Made by a program: the position numbers and the translations under genes
Notes under the pieces: generated by a model
The model's database searches: none
The model's input: the letters and a program-made list of their open reading frames with translations, nothing else
Told to the model about the DNA's origin: nothing
Assembly: GCA_964504625.1 (NCBI GenBank)
Contig: CAZDEK010000029.1
Span: forward strand, 1 to 9,621
Direction of reading: 5' to 3'
Length of the DNA: 9,621 nucleotides
DNA from: CAZDEK01 sp964504625
Lineage (GTDB): Bacteria; Patescibacteriota; Saccharimonadia; CAILAD01; GCA-016700035
Part shown: positions 1-6,489 of the stretch, in pieces
Layout: the number at the start of each line of letters is the position of its first letter
How positions within the stretch are numbered: position 1 is the stretch's first letter

Positions 1-1690
1 CCAATTCTTTGCGGGCTGCCTCCACCTCCCACTTAGCAACTTCGGCCTGTCTAATGACCTTATCTTGCATTTCTGAATCAGTCTGCACCGTCAATGTATT
101 GAGCTCTGTGTGAAGTTTCTGAGTAGCCTGATCATGCTTGTCTCGTTGGGCACGAAGGCCTGCAAGATCCGCCTCGAGAGCTTCTATCCGGGCTGCATTT
201 TCAACCTGCCTATCTATGCGGGGTGAACGCTCTAGGTCTGCGAGCTCTTTCTCGACCGCGGCAATATCGAGCTCGATTGACCGTAAGCGAATCACTTCCG
301 AAGTCTGCTCCTCCGACACCTCTTCGCGGCGGGCAATTTCCCGAGCTATCTGTTGTTGCACTCGCGCGATCTCAAGTGGGATGGCTGCAATATTTGATTC
401 ACTGGCTAACTTCACACTTCTGATAAGCTTGTGCAAGATGATACGTGTTTGCTCGCCCTCGAGTGTTTTACCCTTCTGTAAGCCATCGAGCAAAAGTCGC
501 GCCAAGCCCAAGGCCTGATGCAAATATGACTGATGCTGATTCCGTCGCAACTTAGCACGGAGGCTATTGAGCCGGCGAGTATATTCGGTGATCTTTTCAT
601 TGAACACCTCTATTTTCGTTGCTACTGCATTCACTTTGGTGAGCTGCCGGCGCATGGTATTTTGCAACTCCTCAAGATGATCCGTAAATTGCTCCCGACT
701 TTGCTTTTGACGCGTCTCAGCTTCGGTGGCTTGAACCATTTCTTTCACAAGCTTGAGCTCAGCTTCACGAGCCGCAATCTGCTCTGTCAGCTTCTGACGT
801 GTTACTTCCTGCTCGGCCAGTTTGGTGAGCAACTCTTGTTGGCGACCAGATTGCTCCACAAGTGACTGATGCATGGCTGCAACTTCTCGCTCCACCTGTG
901 CCTGTTGGCCCTTGAGTGTTCGATGCGATATTTGCAACCGTTTTTTTTCAGTCTGAAGATCGGCCTGCTGCTGCTTTAGGAGCTGCTGCTGAGCCGCCAG
1001 ATACCCTGAGCGAAAATGCGCTAGCTGACGACTCAACTCAGTACGACGTTGCAGTCGCTCGACCTGCGCGCGCAAGGTACTCTCCTCAGGCGCCAATACT
1101 GATAGCTCAGTGCGTAATTCAGCTGCCTGCTCCTCAGCTTTTGCAAGCTTACGGAGATTCTCGGATCGTTCCAGTTCAGCAGCGCGAATACCACTTGCCT
1201 CCTCGAAAAGCAATTTGCGTTCAGCTGGACTCGCAATCAGGAGTGAGTCAATCATGCCTTGGCCAATCACCGAGTAGCTGGCCGCCACAAAGCCAGCTTG
1301 GGCCAAAATTTTCATGAGGTCTTTGACTAAAATCTTCCGGCCACCCAGACGATATTCGGTCTCGCCCGAGCGATAGAGGCGTCGCGAGATTACTAGCTGT
1401 TCGAGGCCAAGCTCAGTTTCTTTGGCTTTGCCCTCCAGCGTCATCACAACCTCGGCCATACTTGCCTTGGATTTGCCTGCTTCGCTGCCCGAAAATATCA
1501 GCTCTTCACTCTTGCGAGCTCGCAGACCCCGCGCATTCTGCTCACCTAGTACCCAACGAATCGCTTCGGCTATGTTACTTTTCCCTGAACCATTCGGGCC
1601 GACAATTGCCGACACACCGGGCGTGAAGTCGAGCTTCACCCGGTTCGCAAATGACTTAAAGCCGGCAATTTCTAAGCGGCGTAAGTACAC
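1..1690 (-). CDS. smc: Chromosome segregation ATPase SMC, N-terminal part (runs off left edge)
   Basis: SMC forms the ATP-driven condensin core that compacts and separates chromosomes, normally with ScpA and ScpB. The frame is open for 563 codons from a GTG at 1690 to the window edge. It begins YLRRLEIAGFKSFA, has a Walker A motif GPNGSGKS at residues 31-38 and a Q-loop region SYSVIGQG at about 138-145. From about residue 165 it becomes a long Glu/Gln/Arg/Leu-rich coiled coil. An in-frame stop at 1700-1702 rules out a longer N-terminus. AGGAGG lies at 1695-1700, only four bases before the GTG, a short spacing. It is the last visible gene of the rpmF-nusB-NUDIX-rnc operon, 50 bases after the preceding gene. 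No hinge-like globular segment is evident by residue 563, although a less coiled stretch occurs near residues 386-425. The C-terminal head with Walker B and signature motif lies outside the window. The identity is secure. Confidence 0.95.
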   Translation of the reverse strand, partial: MYLRRLEIAGFKSFANRVKLDFTPGVSAIVGPNGSGKSNIAEAIRWVLGEQNARGLRARKSEELIFSGSEAGKSKASMAEVVMTLEGKAKETELGLEQLVISRRLYRSGETEYRLGGRKILVKDLMKILAQAGFVAASYSVIGQGMIDSLLIASPAERKLLFEEASGIRAAELERSENLRKLAKAEEQAAELRTELSVLAPEESTLRAQVERLQRRTELSRQLAHFRSGYLAAQQQLLKQQQADLQTEKKRLQISHRTLKGQQAQVEREVAAMHQSLVEQSGRQQELLTKLAEQEVTRQKLTEQIAAREAELKLVKEMVQATEAETRQKQSREQFTDHLEELQNTMRRQLTKVNAVATKIEVFNEKITEYTRRLNSLRAKLRRNQHQSYLHQALGLARLLLDGLQKGKTLEGEQTRIILHKLIRSVKLASESNIAAIPLEIARVQQQIAREIARREEVSEEQTSEVIRLRSIELDIAAVEKELADLERSPRIDRQVENAARIEALEADLAGLRAQRDKHDQATQKLHTELNTLTVQTDSEMQDKVIRQAEVAKWEVEAARKEL

Positions 1691-1740
1691 ACACCCTCCT
1701 CAAGCTTAGGCTCTATTGTACGGCCTTGGGATACCTGCTA

Positions 1741-2472
1741 CTAGCCTTGACGTTCGATGTTATCAGGCTGAACCACTAAGGGGCCGAATTCTTTACCAAC
1801 GCGAACGACTGCAACTGGGTATACCTGATGGTTGGCAACGACCTCATGATCAGTATCTGGATTTGCTTCGAACTCGCTAGATGGCAGAATATACAGCAAA
1901 CCATCAACAAATGGCACCTCACCCCGCCCCATAGCATCCGCAAGAGCTGGAGAAAACTCGACCGTCCGACCGTCCTCACTACGAAGCGGTTTTAAGGCAT
2001 ACGTTTGCCCGCCATTCGGGTTTGCGTCCCTAAAGCGATGCTCGATGAGTGCATGGGTTAACCCTCCATCCAGTCGTCTGGTGGCATAAACCCGTTTACG
2101 CCCCTCTGCCTGATGTGACAAGCTTGGATCGAGCGACTCCCATGTATCGACCTCAGGCATACCTGCCGCACGGCGAAACTCATTATTTTGCATTCCGTGA
2201 TACACATATTCTTCAGAGCGATCAAGGATACGCAATAACATTAAGTTTGTTGCAGGATCACCACCCGTCAGATCAAGCACTGGATAGCCATGCTCAGATG
2301 TCTGAGCTTCAATATGCTGTCCGGAGATGCGTTCCCAATCTTCCACTTGCTGAAGGAATTTTTGATACCTGGATTGTCGATCAGTCATATCCTGCAATTG
2401 CTCTTGCAGCTGAGGCTGGTCAGCGGCATAAACCTGCTTCTCTATAGCCTTGTCTAGATCCTCCCCTCCCAT
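1741..2472 (-). CDS. Unknown 243-aa protein, possible ADP-ribosyltransferase-like core
   Basis: I do not recognise this protein with certainty. Residues 1-50 are charged and probably helical (EKQVYAADQPQLQEQLQ). A later core contains EYVYHGMQ at 88-95, a spaced RVYATRR at 127-133 and VPFVDGLLYILPSSEF at 186-201. The order HG, then a loop, then V-Y/F-A-T, then a GxxYxLP strand recalls small ADP-ribosyltransferase-fold or KptA-like proteins, but this is a pattern impression, not a domain match. There is no signal peptide or membrane helix. The gene starts six bases after the rnc stop and is probably translationally coupled to it. The purine-rich GGGAGGGGAGG lies just downstream of the ATG rather than upstream, so the true start could differ, but the next in-frame ATG is only at residue 29. 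It ends with TAG, 50 bases before smc. Codon use matches its operon neighbours. Confidence 0.8.
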   Translation of the reverse strand: MGGEDLDKAIEKQVYAADQPQLQEQLQDMTDRQSRYQKFLQQVEDWERISGQHIEAQTSEHGYPVLDLTGGDPATNLMLLRILDRSEEYVYHGMQNNEFRRAAGMPEVDTWESLDPSLSHQAEGRKRVYATRRLDGGLTHALIEHRFRDANPNGGQTYALKPLRSEDGRTVEFSPALADAMGRGEVPFVDGLLYILPSSEFEANPDTDHEVVANHQVYPVAVVRVGKEFGPLVVQPDNIERQG

Positions 2473-2478
2473 AGCGGA

Positions 2479-3183
2479 TTACCGCTTTGGCTTGTAGGCT
2501 TGGAGTGCAGCCGCTGCAGCCGCCTGCTGGGCACTCTGCTTCGAGTTGCCTTCACCCTTACCACACAAGCGTGCGCCGATATACACCCCGATCGTGAAAA
2601 TTTTCTCGTGATCAGGACCAGTTTCGCCAAGGAGTTCGTAATGCGGCGTGACACCCTCTTTCTCCTGCGCCAGTTCCTGAAATTTACTCTTTGCGTCGAT
2701 ATAGCTACCCTCGGCCAGAATCTTATCGAGCTGAGAGATGATGTGCTCATGAATGAACTCGGCCGCCCGCTCATAGCCCTTGTCGAGATAAATCGCCCCG
2801 ATGATAGCTTCGACCATATTTGCCAAAAGCGCCATTCGCGTTCGACCACCAGACTTCGCCTCACCTCGGCTCATCAGTAAGTACTGACCGATATCGAGAC
2901 GCTCAGCTACATCAGCCAAGCTCTCCGTCTTCACCAGCGCACTGCGCCAGGCGGTCATTTCACCCTCGGGATTTTCGAAATTGCGAAAGAGATAGTCTGT
3001 CACCACGAGTTCCAATACGGCGTCACCAAGAAACTCCAAACGTTCATTATGATTAATCTGGTGTTTCTTATGCTCGTTGATATAGCTACGATGCGTGAAA
3101 GCCTCGCGATAGAGCTCTTCATTACCAAACTCTAGACCCAAGATCTTTTCGATTTCAGTTTTGTCGCGGAGTACGATCGTCAT
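2479..3183 (-). CDS. rnc: Ribonuclease III
   Basis: RNase III cleaves double-stranded RNA during rRNA and mRNA processing. The 234-aa product has the usual length and two domains. The catalytic domain (residues about 5-155) carries the signature NERLEFLGDAV at 46-56, with E47, E50 and D54 in the expected metal-site positions. A double-stranded RNA-binding domain follows at about 163-231, with the typical Ala-rich final helix (SAQQAAAAAALQAY). The second metal-site segment reads ANMVEAIIGAIYLD at 121-134. E125 is the expected catalytic glutamate, but the position that is Asp in the E. coli and Aquifex enzymes (D114/D107) is Asn122 here. The ATG overlaps the TGA of the upstream NUDIX gene (ATGA), which points to translational coupling. 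The stop is TAA, six bases before the next gene. The rnc-smc neighbourhood is common in bacteria. Confidence 0.96.
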   Translation of the reverse strand: MTIVLRDKTEIEKILGLEFGNEELYREAFTHRSYINEHKKHQINHNERLEFLGDAVLELVVTDYLFRNFENPEGEMTAWRSALVKTESLADVAERLDIGQYLLMSRGEAKSGGRTRMALLANMVEAIIGAIYLDKGYERAAEFIHEHIISQLDKILAEGSYIDAKSKFQELAQEKEGVTPHYELLGETGPDHEKIFTIGVYIGARLCGKGEGNSKQSAQQAAAAAALQAYKPKR

Positions 3184-3611
3184 GCTAGTTGCCTTTCGCT
3201 AATTATAGCAAGCGATCGCTGCATCAGCGCCTTGAGATCCTTATATTCGAGGATTTGCGTAGCTTTTTCAGCCGGGAACCACCGGGCGCCAACGATACCT
3301 TCACTTTCTTCGACCACGATCGGTTCATCGGGGTCCATGGCTTCAATGAGGAATATATACGTCGTCATAAAGATCAGTTTACCCTCGAAGCGGTAAAAGA
3401 AATGCACTTTATCAAGCTTTTCGTGCACCTGTGTCTTGTGCAGGCCGGTCTCTTCGCCAATCTCGCGAATCGCCGTCTGCTCGAGAGTCTCACCACTCTC
3501 TACGTGACCCTTTGGCACGCTCCAGCGTCCCTTCAAGTCTTCGATGAGTAAAAACTCGACACCTTTGTCAGTCTTACGAAAGACTACACCACCTGCCGAA
3601 TACTCGCGCAC
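3180..3611 (-). CDS. NUDIX hydrolase
   Basis: NUDIX enzymes hydrolyse nucleoside diphosphates linked to another group; the substrate cannot be told here. A complete Nudix box reads GHVESGETLEQTAIREIGEE followed by TGL, matching GX5EX7REUXEEXGU, at residues 35-57 counted from the chosen start. Before it are the usual first strands, REYSAGGVVFRK and GRWSVPKGH. The GTG at 3611 gives a compact protein of about 143 aa, the normal family size, with a G-run (3620-3625) eight bases upstream as a weak Shine-Dalgarno. The same frame is open much further, with an ATG at 3833 that would add a 74-residue basic, low-complexity tail overlapping the nusB C-terminus. I cannot decide between the two starts. 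The TGA stop overlaps the rnc ATG by four bases. The family call is firm; the start is uncertain. Confidence 0.9.
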   Translation of the reverse strand: MREYSAGGVVFRKTDKGVEFLLIEDLKGRWSVPKGHVESGETLEQTAIREIGEETGLHKTQVHEKLDKVHFFYRFEGKLIFMTTYIFLIEAMDPDEPIVVEESEGIVGARWFPAEKATQILEYKDLKALMQRSLAIISERQLA

Positions 3612-3648
3612 AGCTTTCGCCCCCCGCCGTTGCTTCGTGGCAGAGTGT

Positions 3649-4266
3649 TTACGCGTCGACGGTTTTGTCGCCGGCTTCGTCCGACCGCCCGTCAGGGTGG
3701 TCGTCTGGGTGATCGGCTGATTGGTCTTCTTGTTTCGAGCTCGGCGCCGGCCGTTGTGCAGCCTTTTTGGTCGGCTTGGCTTGGGCTTGGGCGGCGTGTT
3801 CTCGCTGGACTTTGTGGTCTTCGGTTGGGTCATAGAATTCACTTTGTCGATAAATGGTACCAAGCACACCATTGATGAAATGGCTTGAGTTGTCGCCGCC
3901 GAAACTCTTAGCGAGCTCGACAGCTTCATTGATCACCACTTTCGGTGGCACCTCTCGCTTAAACATCAGCTCATAGAGTGCCAAACGCAGAATCGTCAGA
4001 TCCATCTTGGCAATCTGCTCGAGCGGCCATTCAGGCGCCGCAGGAGCGATCAGGGCGTCAGCCTGAGCAAGATGCTCGAAGCTGCCGGTCACCAGATCGC
4101 GCACAAAACTGTCATCTTCCATCGAATCCTTGTAGACCGCGAGATTGCGATCTAAGATCTCACCGAGATCGGTGGTCAGCCCCTCAACGCCGCAATGCAT
4201 ACGAAACTCATACTCGTAGAGTGTTTGCAGAGCGATAACGCGTGCCAGGTGACGATTAGAAGACAT
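3649..4266 (-). CDS. nusB: Transcription antitermination factor NusB with extended C-terminal tail
   Basis: NusB binds boxA RNA with NusE (S10) and supports antitermination and rRNA transcription. The all-helical NusB core spans residues about 4-140, from RHLARVIALQTLYEYEF to the diagnostic VVINEAVELAKSFGGDNSSH and FINGVLGTIYRQ. Typical NusB proteins end near this point, but here about 60 more residues follow. They are low-complexity, first Ala/Lys/Pro-rich and then Asp/Glu-rich (DHPDDHPDGRSDEAGD), and probably disordered. The DNA encoding this tail is also open in the NUDIX frame. The ATG at 4266 lies 36 bases after the rpmF stop, and an AAGG sits 12 bases upstream of it. The stop is TAA. 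It forms an operon with rpmF upstream and NUDIX and rnc downstream, linking ribosomal protein, rRNA antitermination and rRNA processing. Confidence 0.95.
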   Translation of the reverse strand: MSSNRHLARVIALQTLYEYEFRMHCGVEGLTTDLGEILDRNLAVYKDSMEDDSFVRDLVTGSFEHLAQADALIAPAAPEWPLEQIAKMDLTILRLALYELMFKREVPPKVVINEAVELAKSFGGDNSSHFINGVLGTIYRQSEFYDPTEDHKVQREHAAQAQAKPTKKAAQRPAPSSKQEDQSADHPDDHPDGRSDEAGDKTVDA

Positions 4267-4302
4267 GGTGCGAAGTGACCTTAAATGTGCTTACGTACTA
4301 GT

Positions 4303-4473
4303 TTAGCGCGTCGAGCCGATTCGCGCGACCCCTTTTTGGGCGGCTTTGTAGAGGCGGCGCGGGACAGTCAGACCACTCTCTGGCTCGGTGACGAGCTGAG
4401 TTGCCTTCAGGGCATCGTGACTGCGTCGCTGGCCTTTGGTGGCTTTCGACGTACGCTTCTTGGGTACTGCCAT
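4303..4473 (-). CDS. rpmF: 50S ribosomal protein L32 (bL32)
   Basis: This 56-aa ORF is first in the operon. The product begins MAVPKKRTSKATKGQRRSHD, the characteristic bL32 N-terminus with a basic segment and the RRSHDAL motif. It continues through a short acidic stretch to VPRRLYKAAQKG and ends with TAA. It has no cysteines, so it lacks the zinc ribbon found in some L32 proteins. AAGGAG at 4485-4490 precedes the ATG by 11 bases. The promoter at 4592-4620 gives a leader of roughly 110 bases. bL32 is a structural component of the large ribosomal subunit. nusB follows 36 bases later on the same strand. Confidence 0.95.
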   Translation of the reverse strand: MAVPKKRTSKATKGQRRSHDALKATQLVTEPESGLTVPRRLYKAAQKGVARIGSTR

Positions 4474-4552
4474 ATCGAGAGAAACTCCTTATGGTTTAGT
4501 AGTATTCCACGCGTGGATGAAACAGGCTTGGAGTAGATTCAGCCAAGTTTAC

Positions 4553-4567
4553 CGAGATAGTATCTCG
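4553..4567. promoter_or_regulatory. 15-bp palindrome in the rpmF leader
   Basis: CGAGATAGTATCTCG is a perfect odd palindrome lying between the rpmF promoter and gene. It could be a repressor site or form a short RNA hairpin. A second palindrome, CCACGCGTGG, lies at 4507-4516. Function unknown. Confidence 0.35.
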
Positions 4568-4591
4568 AATGCACTACGCATGTTCGAAGTA

Positions 4592-4620
4592 ATTCTAACA
4601 GATAAGCGTCTGTTTGGCAA
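4592..4620 (-). promoter_or_regulatory. Promoter of the rpmF operon
   Basis: On the minus strand, TTGCCA (4615-4620) and TAGAAT (4592-4597) are separated by exactly 17 bases, close to the sigma-70 consensus. The spacer carries the dyad AACAGA/TCTGTT, which could be an operator. It is correctly placed for a leader of about 110 nt before rpmF. Confidence 0.7.
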
Positions 4621-4632
4621 GGTATGAGTATG

Positions 4633-4661
4633 TTGACTTCTCGTGATATTTATAGCATTGT
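4633..4661 (+). promoter_or_regulatory. Possible promoter of the 115-aa membrane protein gene
   Basis: TTGACT at 4633-4638 is a good -35 box. At 17-base spacing the -10 position reads CATTGT, a poor match, although the surrounding bases are A/T-rich (TATTTATAG). The location, just before the plus-strand gene and divergent from the rpmF promoter, is the main support. Confidence 0.35.
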
Positions 4662-4696
4662 AAGGGCGATCTTGTACCTTCGGCAAGGAGAAGCTC

Positions 4697-5044
4697 GTGC
4701 GGGACTATTCCCAAGAAGATCCCGAAGATCCACCATTCATTCTCCCAGCTAACAGCTGGCGTCCCTTGTATCTCGCATTGATCCTCGCCTATCTGGGGAT
4801 CTTGTGCTGCTGGAATCTGCTCGCACCAGTTATCGGTGGCAAGTACGCATTCGGCGGCACATTTCTCTGTCTTTTCGGTGCCATCCCCTTCGTATATTTT
4901 CTCAATCACAACCTCCCAGATCGCTGGCTGTGGCAGCTATATCGACTCACGACAATCGAAGGTGCCCTCGTCATCTTCTTCGGACCGATCATCTTTCGGC
5001 TACTAGGTATGTTCCTTGGCCAATTCTTTCACCCTACCGAGTAG
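4697..5044 (+). CDS. Small membrane protein of unknown function, 115 aa
   Basis: This is the only convincing plus-strand gene. The GTG start at 4697 is supported by AAGGAG at 4685-4690 with a six-base spacer. The N-terminus is acidic and Pro-rich (residues 2-18). Three hydrophobic segments follow: about 22-44 (LYLALILAYLGILCCW), 51-69 (AFGGTFLCLFGAIPFVYFL) and 88-110 (GALVIFFGPIIFRLLGMFLG). No catalytic motif is visible, and I do not recognise the family. The gene is monocistronic: it is divergent from rpmF and followed within ten bases of its TAG stop by a strong intrinsic terminator. Codon use resembles the housekeeping operon rather than the G/C-ending genes to its right. Confidence 0.8.
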   Translation: MRDYSQEDPEDPPFILPANSWRPLYLALILAYLGILCCWNLLAPVIGGKYAFGGTFLCLFGAIPFVYFLNHNLPDRWLWQLYRLTTIEGALVIFFGPIIFRLLGMFLGQFFHPTE

Positions 5045-5049
5045 GGCCC

Positions 5050-5076
5050 ACCTGCCTTCACCTGAAGGCAGGTTTT
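5050..5076 (+). terminator. Intrinsic terminator after the 115-aa gene
   Basis: CCTGCCTTCA pairs with TGAAGGCAGG around a very short loop and is followed by TTTT (5073-5076). It starts six bases after the TAG stop of the membrane protein gene. Confidence 0.85.
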
Positions 5077-5096
5077 CATTTCCCTAGACACATATC

Positions 5097-5129
5097 AAAA
5101 GAACCGCCACGACATCAATGTCGTAGCGG
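5097..5129 (-). terminator. Intrinsic terminator for the minus-strand accessory genes
   Basis: On the minus strand a 12-bp stem (arms 5118-5129 and 5104-5115, one G-U pair, two-base loop) is followed by TTCTTTT. It lies about 40 bases past the TAG of the 103-aa membrane protein gene. With the plus-strand terminator at 5050 it separates two convergent units. Confidence 0.85.
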
Positions 5130-5166
5130 CTTGGTTGGCTGTCGGGAGCAGCCTGGAGAGTCCCGC

Positions 5167-5478
5167 CTAGTCGAGACGCCTCTCACGAATGACCCGGGCG
5201 ACCTCGTCGGGGTCGTCGTAGTTGATCTGCCGGCCCCGATGGCCTACCTGAGGCTCTTGTCTCCGCTGCGCCAGCAGTAGGTTCAGGATGGTGTAGATCA
5301 ACATGATGAGGACCAGCCCCATCATCGCGCCAGCCACGGCCAGGATTGCATAGGGGTCAGCCTTCCACAGACTCCCCGGATCCAGGACTCGCAGCCGGGT
5401 GGCGGCAGCGATGATCAGGATGAAGAGGCCGGCGACACTGACCCGAATGAGGATCATGAAGGTACGGACATTGCGCAT
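5167..5478 (-). CDS. Two-helix membrane protein of unknown function, 103 aa
   Basis: The ATG at 5478 is chosen because GGAGGTGAT, an almost perfect anti-16S match, lies at 5483-5491 with good spacing. The open frame continues upstream to 5553, but without such a site. The product has two hydrophobic helices, about residues 7-27 (FMILIRVSVAGLFILIIAAA) and 43-70 (YAILAVAGAMMGLVLIMLIY). A charged tail of about 33 residues (RRQEPQVGHRGRQ, then DDPDEVARVIRERRLD) is probably cytoplasmic. No family is recognised. Codons are strongly G/C-ending (GTC, CTG, ATC, GCC), unlike smc or rnc. The gene is preceded by an elaborate leader (5483-5585) with competing helices, suggesting post-transcriptional control, and is followed by an intrinsic terminator. 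Confidence 0.8.
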   Translation of the reverse strand: MRNVRTFMILIRVSVAGLFILIIAAATRLRVLDPGSLWKADPYAILAVAGAMMGLVLIMLIYTILNLLLAQRRQEPQVGHRGRQINYDDPDEVARVIRERRLD

Positions 5479-5482
5479 TTGT

Positions 5483-5585
5483 ATCACCTCCGTGATGCAG
5501 GCTGCGGCGACCTGTGAGGTGTTTCCCCACCAAAGTATGCGAAGTTCGTACACTTTGGTGGAGCCCAGACACCAAAGGGTCTGGG
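5483..5585 (-). promoter_or_regulatory. Structured leader of the 103-aa gene with competing helices
   Basis: In minus-strand order, CTTTGGTG (5577-5570), CACCAAAG (5560-5553) and CTTTGGTG (5535-5528) allow the middle segment to pair with either neighbour. The downstream pairing forms a long hairpin at 5528-5560 with one internal mismatch. A separate 9-bp stem with one bulged base forms at 5564-5585. Nearer the gene, CACCTC (5521-5516) can pair with GAGGTG (5490-5485) inside the Shine-Dalgarno, enclosing a CAGG/CCTG stem. This architecture fits a switch that exposes or hides the ribosome binding site. The ligand or signal is unknown. Confidence 0.5.
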
Positions 5586-5620
5586 AACTAGCTAACGCGG
5601 GCGCAGGTGTGCATGTAAGG

Positions 5621-5642
5621 CGTAGGGGCCGAAGCCCCTACG
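5621..5642 (-). other. Stable UUCG-capped hairpin
   Basis: On the minus strand a perfect 9-bp GC-rich stem is closed by a C(UUCG)G tetraloop, just four bases after the stop of the Cys-rich gene. There is no U-tract, so it is more likely a 3'-end stabiliser or weak terminator than a full intrinsic terminator. Confidence 0.6.
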
Positions 5643-5645
5643 TAT

Positions 5646-5969
5646 CTACGATACGTCGATATCGACGTGAATACAGATGAGGTGGTCACCAGCCCCAGTG
5701 AGATCGACGATTCTCTCAACCCTCTCGGTCAAGATGAAACACAGAATCCCAGTCTGGGAGTAGACATGCGACTGGCGCAGTGTCAGTTCTCCATAGCTTG
5801 GGCCTACCGGACCAGTCGAGCCAATGGGCTGCGTCTCGACAGTATACCCGTATGTGAGACACTGCTCGAGGATAGCGTTCAAGCCATCCCGATCACAAAA
5901 GTTGCGTACACCCACGCTATCTCCTTGCGTAAAGGAACTGGGAAATTCCCAGCCACAATATTCGCACAA
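5646..5969 (-). CDS. Cys-rich protein of unknown function, about 107 aa
   Basis: The frame reads CEYCGWEFPSSFTQGD near its start, with further cysteines (NFCDRDG, LEQCLTYG, ILCFIL), and ends ICIHVDIDVS before TAG. The CxxC pair could bind metal. No family is recognised. The start is uncertain. The first usable start is a TTG at 5969 without a well-placed Shine-Dalgarno. An AGGAGG lies at 5993-5998, where the only suitably near in-frame codon is an ATT at 5978. The frame is open all the way up to the TGA that ends the lipoprotein gene, so it could instead be a continuation of that gene by readthrough or recoding. Codon use is balanced, unlike the lipoprotein. A UUCG hairpin follows the stop. 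Confidence 0.5.
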   Translation of the reverse strand: MCEYCGWEFPSSFTQGDSVGVRNFCDRDGLNAILEQCLTYGYTVETQPIGSTGPVGPSYGELTLRQSHVYSQTGILCFILTERVERIVDLTGAGDHLICIHVDIDVS

Positions 5970-6038
5970 GCTACAAATACTCTGGTTGGGACCCTCCTGA
6001 GTCCCTGTAGTAGGAACCCAGAAGGGTGTAGAGAGCGC

Positions 6039-6398
6039 TCAGCTCTCACCCTTGCCCTTGGCCGTCGTGTCCTTGGGGCACCGCGCGGGCACCTTGAGGA
6101 CCGTACCGGCGGGCACAGGCTCGGTTGCCCCGGAACGGAGCAAGATGAGCCGATGCCACTCGTCCTTGAACGCGTTGCGCTCACCCCCGAAGGAGCGAGT
6201 GTTGGACACGAACCAGTTCGGGAACGTGTCCTCCACAACCTTGTTCAGATCGGCCGGATCCGACACCGTCACCTGCACAGAGCAGGGGAAGGCATCGGCC
6301 AGCTTCTCGGGCGAGCTACCGCACGCGACGATGGTCAGGGCCAGGATGATCGTCATGACCGCGACGATCAAGCGGTGGGCATTTCTGTGTGTGATCAC
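6039..6398 (-). CDS. Putative secreted lipoprotein, about 119 aa
   Basis: From a GTG at 6398 the N-terminus reads THRNAHR, then the hydrophobic run LIVAVMTIILALTIVA, then CGSS. This is a type II (lipoprotein) signal peptide with the lipobox cysteine at about residue 26. The mature part contains FPNWFVSNT and ends in a motif PVPAGTVLKVPARC that resembles the second half of a LysM module (PxGxxLxIP), though a full LysM is not evident. The frame is open upstream to 6437. I prefer 6398 because it gives a typical signal peptide, but there is no good Shine-Dalgarno, so the start is uncertain. Codons are mostly G/C-ending. A terminator-like hairpin with five U residues abuts the GTG, suggesting attenuation. 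The stop is TGA, one of only two in the window. It probably acts at the cell surface. Confidence 0.65.
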   Translation of the reverse strand: MITHRNAHRLIVAVMTIILALTIVACGSSPEKLADAFPCSVQVTVSDPADLNKVVEDTFPNWFVSNTRSFGGERNAFKDEWHRLILLRSGATEPVPAGTVLKVPARCPKDTTAKGKGES

Positions 6399-6420
6399 AA
6401 AAATGGAAGTTTTCACTCCC
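6399..6420 (-). terminator. Attenuator-like hairpin before the lipoprotein start
   Basis: On the minus strand GGGAGT (6420-6415) pairs with ACTTCC (6410-6405) around a GAAA loop, followed by A and five T (6403-6399). The proposed GTG start follows immediately. It could end the upstream structured RNA or attenuate the lipoprotein gene. The palindrome TGTGATCACA (6390-6399) overlaps it. Confidence 0.45.
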
Positions 6421-6436
6421 AGCGCGATGGCGTACA

Positions 6437-6489
6437 CATTGTCTCAAGGACAATGCAACCGGCACCGTGCCGGAAGCAGAACGCTTCCG
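6437..6489 (-). other. Cluster of hairpins upstream of the lipoprotein gene
   Basis: Three dyads lie side by side: CGGAAGC/GCTTCCG (6471-6489, five-base loop), the palindrome CCGGCACCGTGCCGG (6459-6473) and CATTGTC/GACAATG (6437-6455, five-base loop). The first two share three bases and compete. They extend the structured RNA that contains the hammerhead. Confidence 0.55.
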
